NCBI GenBank assembly: GCA_028871055.1
Contig: JAGWON010000009.1
Coordinates: 62,001-126,000, forward strand
Length of the DNA: 64,000 nucleotides
Reading direction: 5' to 3'
Origin: Alphaproteobacteria bacterium
Lineage (GTDB): Bacteria > Pseudomonadota > Alphaproteobacteria > ATCC43930 > CGMCC-115725
This document shows, piece after piece, positions 60,927-64,000 of this stretch; the first letter of the stretch is position 1; each line of letters opens with the position of its first letter. Under the pieces are notes generated by a model. That model saw only the letters and a list, made by a program, of their open reading frames with translations, was not told the DNA's origin and did not search any database. Both the position numbers and the translations under genes were made by a program.

Positions 60927-61775
60927 ATGACCGTCCTGCCGCTGCCGACGATCATGGTCGAGCCTCTGGTGCGCGCGGCGCTGCTCGAAGATCTGGGTCG
61001 TGCCGGCGACATCACGACCGACGCGATCGTGCCGCCCGGCGCCCGCGCCGAAACCGCGCTGGTTGCGCGGGGGGCCGGCGTGGTGGCTGGGCTCGATTGC
61101 GCCCTCATGGCGTTTCGGCTGATCGAGCCCGCGCTCGCGGCCGAAATTGCCCGACCGGACGGCAGCGCCGTCGCCGGCGGCGACGTTATCGCGACGATTT
61201 CCGGTCCGACGCGCGGCATCCTGTCGGCCGAGCGCGTGGCGCTCAACTTCGTCTGCCATTTGAGCGGTATCGCCTCGGCGGCGGCGGCGATCGTACAGTC
61301 GATCAAGGGACACCGCGCGCACCTCGTTTGCACGCGCAAGACGATACCGGGCCTGCGCGCGCTGCAGAAATATGCCGTCCGCGTCGGCGGCGGGTTCAAT
61401 CATCGTTTCGGCCTCGATGACGGCGTGCTGATCAAGGACAATCACGTTGCCGCCGCCGGCAGTCTCGAGGCGGCGATCAAGCGCGCCCGCGCCGCCATCG
61501 GCCACCTTGTCAAAATCGAGCTCGAGGTTGACACACTGCAACAGCTCGAGGAGGCGCTCCGCCTTCCGGTCGATGCCGTGCTGCTCGACAACATGAGCCT
61601 CGACGATCTGCGCAGCGCGGTGGCGATGACCGCAGGCCGGTTCGCCACTGAGGCCTCGGGCCGTATCACGCCGGAGACCGCGCCCGCGGTGGCGGCGACC
61701 GGCGTCGATCTGCTGTCGAGCGGATGGCTCACGCACAGCGTCACGGCGCTCGATATCGGCCTCGATTGGCGCTGA
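60927..61775 (+). CDS. nadC: Nicotinate-nucleotide pyrophosphorylase (carboxylating)
   Basis: ALLEDLGRAGDITTDAIVPPGA; CTRKTIPGLRALQKYAVRVGGGFNHRFGLDDGVLIKDNH. Confidence 0.96.
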   Translation: MTVLPLPTIMVEPLVRAALLEDLGRAGDITTDAIVPPGARAETALVARGAGVVAGLDCALMAFRLIEPALAAEIARPDGSAVAGGDVIATISGPTRGILSAERVALNFVCHLSGIASAAAAIVQSIKGHRAHLVCTRKTIPGLRALQKYAVRVGGGFNHRFGLDDGVLIKDNHVAAAGSLEAAIKRARAAIGHLVKIELEVDTLQQLEEALRLPVDAVLLDNMSLDDLRSAVAMTAGRFATEASGRITPETAPAVAATGVDLLSSGWLTHSVTALDIGLDWR

Positions 61776-61838
61776 CGACCAAGATGGCCTCGGCACGCAG
61801 TATCGCTTGCGATTTCGGCGGTTTTCGCCGATTGATCC

Positions 61839-63242
61839 GTGGCCATGGCTGACTTGGCCCAATCCTGCGACGTGCTGGTGGCGGGCGGCGGCAATGCGGC
61901 GCTCTGCGCTGCCATCACCGCGCGCGAGGCCGGCGCGACCGTCCTGCTCGCCGAGTATGCGCCGTGCGATTTCCGCGGTGGCAACAGCCGCCATACCCGG
62001 AATTTCCGCGTTATGCACGGCGCGCCGACGGCGACGCTGACCGAAGCCTATGGCGAGGATGAATATTGGGACGATCTGCGGCGTGTCACCGCGGGCGAGA
62101 CCGACGAAGCGCTGGCGCGGCTGACCATCCGCGGCTCGGCGGCGGCCATGCCGTGGATGGAGCGCCACGGCGCACGATTCCAGCCGTCACTGACCGGTAC
62201 GCTCAGCCTGTCGCGCACGAACGCGTTCTTTCTGGGCGGCGGCAAGGCGCTGCTCAATGCCTATTATCGCGCGGCGGAGCGGCTCGGCGTTTCGATCCTT
62301 TACGGCGCCGAGGTGCGGGAGCTGCATCTCCGGGACGGCGCGATCGAGTCCGTCGCCGTCGATATTGGCGGAACGACCGCGACCGTGCGCGCCAAGTCCG
62401 TCGTGGTCGCATCGGGAGGCTTTCAGGCGAACATCGATTGGCTCCGGCAATATTGGGGACCGGCGGCCGACAATTTCCTGATCCGCGGCACGCCCTATGC
62501 CACAGGACGCGTTCTGCGCAATCTGCTCGATCAGGGCGTGATGCCGGTCGGCGATCCGACGCAATGCCACGCCGTCGCCATCGACGCGCGCGCGCCGAAA
62601 TTCGACGGCGGGATCGTGACACGCCTCGATGCCGTGCCGTTCAGCATCATGGTCAATCGCGACGGGCGGCGCTTCTACGATGAGGGCGAGGATCTATGGC
62701 CCAAGCGCTATGCCATCTGGGGCCGTCTGATCGCGCAACAGCCGGATCAGATCGCCTATGCGATCACCGATGCGAAGGCGCTGACTCTGTTCATGCCGAC
62801 GATGTTTCGGGCGATCACGGCGGCGTCGGTTGGCGAGCTCGCGGGCAAACTCGGCCTCGATGCGGCGGTGCTCGCCAATACGGTGCGGACATACAATGCG
62901 GCGGTCCGGCCAGGTGCCTTTAATGACAAGGTTTTCGACGATTGTCGGACGGAAGGGCTGACGCCACCCAAGTCGCATTGGGCGCAGCCGATCGACACGC
63001 CGCCCTACCATGCCTATCCGCTGCGGCCGGGAATCACCTTCACCTATCTTGGCGTAAAGGTGGATGATCGGGCGCGCGTTCTGATGACGGGCGGGCGGGC
63101 AACACGCAACCTCTTTGCCGCCGGCGAGATCATGGCGGGTAACGTCCTGGGCCGCGGGTATCTGGCGGGATTCGGCATGACCATCGGCACGGTGTTCGGG
63201 CGGATCGCCGGGGTGGAGGCCGCGACGCATGCATGCCACTGA
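61839..63242 (+). CDS. tcuA: FAD-dependent tricarballylate dehydrogenase TcuA
   Basis: DVLVAGGGNAALCAAITAREAGATVLLAEYAP; RGGNSRHTRNFRVMH; followed by tcuB-like gene. Start may be 61845. Confidence 0.88.
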   Translation: MAMADLAQSCDVLVAGGGNAALCAAITAREAGATVLLAEYAPCDFRGGNSRHTRNFRVMHGAPTATLTEAYGEDEYWDDLRRVTAGETDEALARLTIRGSAAAMPWMERHGARFQPSLTGTLSLSRTNAFFLGGGKALLNAYYRAAERLGVSILYGAEVRELHLRDGAIESVAVDIGGTTATVRAKSVVVASGGFQANIDWLRQYWGPAADNFLIRGTPYATGRVLRNLLDQGVMPVGDPTQCHAVAIDARAPKFDGGIVTRLDAVPFSIMVNRDGRRFYDEGEDLWPKRYAIWGRLIAQQPDQIAYAITDAKALTLFMPTMFRAITAASVGELAGKLGLDAAVLANTVRTYNAAVRPGAFNDKVFDDCRTEGLTPPKSHWAQPIDTPPYHAYPLRPGITFTYLGVKVDDRARVLMTGGRATRNLFAAGEIMAGNVLGRGYLAGFGMTIGTVFGRIAGVEAATHACH

Positions 63243-64000
63243 CGCGGTCGCCGAGGCGCGGCGGATGATGGAGATCTGCAACGCTTGCCGCTATTGCGAG
63301 GGTTATTGCGCCGTCTTCCCGGCGATGGAGCTGCGCCGCGAGTTCTCGAATGCCGATCTGAGCTATCTCGCGAATCTCTGTCACGATTGCCGGGGCTGCT
63401 TTTACGCCTGCCAGTACGCTCCGCCGCATGCGTTCGACCTCAACTTGCCGCGCACCTTCGCCCAGGTCCGCACCGAGACTTACGAGGCGTATGCGTGGCC
63501 CGGCGTGCTCGCCCGATTGTTTCGGCACAACGGCGTGGTCGTATCGCTGATCGCGGCCGTGGCGCTCGCGGCAGTGCTGCTGCTGACGACCGCCTTGCAG
63601 GTGCCGGTTGTGCTCTACGGCGTGCATACCGGTCCCGGCGCATTCTACGCGGTCGTTCCCTACGGGACGATGGCCTCGGTTGGGCTGTCGACCTTCGGCT
63701 ACGCCCTCTTTGCGCTGGCGATGGGTTTCGCACGGTTCTGGCGTGATGCGGCGGCAGGTTCACCGCGCGCGAAGCCGAGCGCCCTGTGGCGCGCCTTATG
63801 CGACGTCGCCGTTTTGCGCAACCTGTCCGGCGGCGGTTACGGCTGCAACGATCGCGATGAGTCTTTTTCCGGTCTGCGCCGATGGCTGCATCACGCCATG
63901 TTCTACGGCTTCCTCGCGTGTTTCGCGGCAACGTCGGTGGCGACGATCTACCATCATGTCTTGCGCTGGATTGCGCCTTATCCGCCGCTGAGCGCTCCGG
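63229..64000 (+). CDS. tcuB: Tricarballylate utilization protein TcuB-like, 3' end beyond window
   Basis: ATG at 63229: MHATDAVAEARRMMEICNACRYCEGYCAVFPAMELRR...LCHDCRGCFYACQYAPPHAFDLNLP (two ferredoxin-like Cys clusters) then TM segments; open to window end, not in the ORF track. Confidence 0.85.
   Translation, partial: MHATDAVAEARRMMEICNACRYCEGYCAVFPAMELRREFSNADLSYLANLCHDCRGCFYACQYAPPHAFDLNLPRTFAQVRTETYEAYAWPGVLARLFRHNGVVVSLIAAVALAAVLLLTTALQVPVVLYGVHTGPGAFYAVVPYGTMASVGLSTFGYALFALAMGFARFWRDAAAGSPRAKPSALWRALCDVAVLRNLSGGGYGCNDRDESFSGLRRWLHHAMFYGFLACFAATSVATIYHHVLRWIAPYPPLSAP

Overview
High-GC chromosomal window that looks alphaproteobacterial, inferred from synteny (ruvCAB-ybgC-tolQRAB-pal-cpoB-tilS-ftsH-glmM, serC-serA, hisZ-purA, zapA-6S RNA-5-FTHF cyclo-ligase, nadQ-nadABC). 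Most of 1-45.5 kb is housekeeping. Three regions stand out. (1) A cysE-iscR-nifS-iscS-iscA-fdx-mnmA block with no iscU or hscB. The usual hscA position holds a 148-aa ORF that looks like a collapsed HscA: N-terminal signature kept, ATPase phosphate loops and substrate-binding domain missing. (2) A tRNA-Ala(CGC) followed by a decayed integrase N-terminus, then a tightly overlapping catabolic cluster: AraC regulator, molybdenum hydroxylase large subunit fused to a CoxG/SRPBCC domain, FAD and 2Fe-2S subunits, acyl-CoA ligase, enoyl-CoA hydratase, UbiD-family decarboxylase, MFS transporter, SDR. It looks like an uncharacterised aromatic or heteroaromatic pathway. (3) A Sel1/TPR membrane protein and a ParB-domain protein, adjacent and overlapping, that share an N-terminal PodJ-like 'AAR-AG-P--WL-R-I' motif. 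I also see a 6S RNA, a candidate serC leader RNA, two matching 21-bp palindromes between nadQ and nadA, a promoter/operator upstream of cysE, and two intrinsic terminators. All calls come from reading the sequence and the supplied ORFs; no database search was run.
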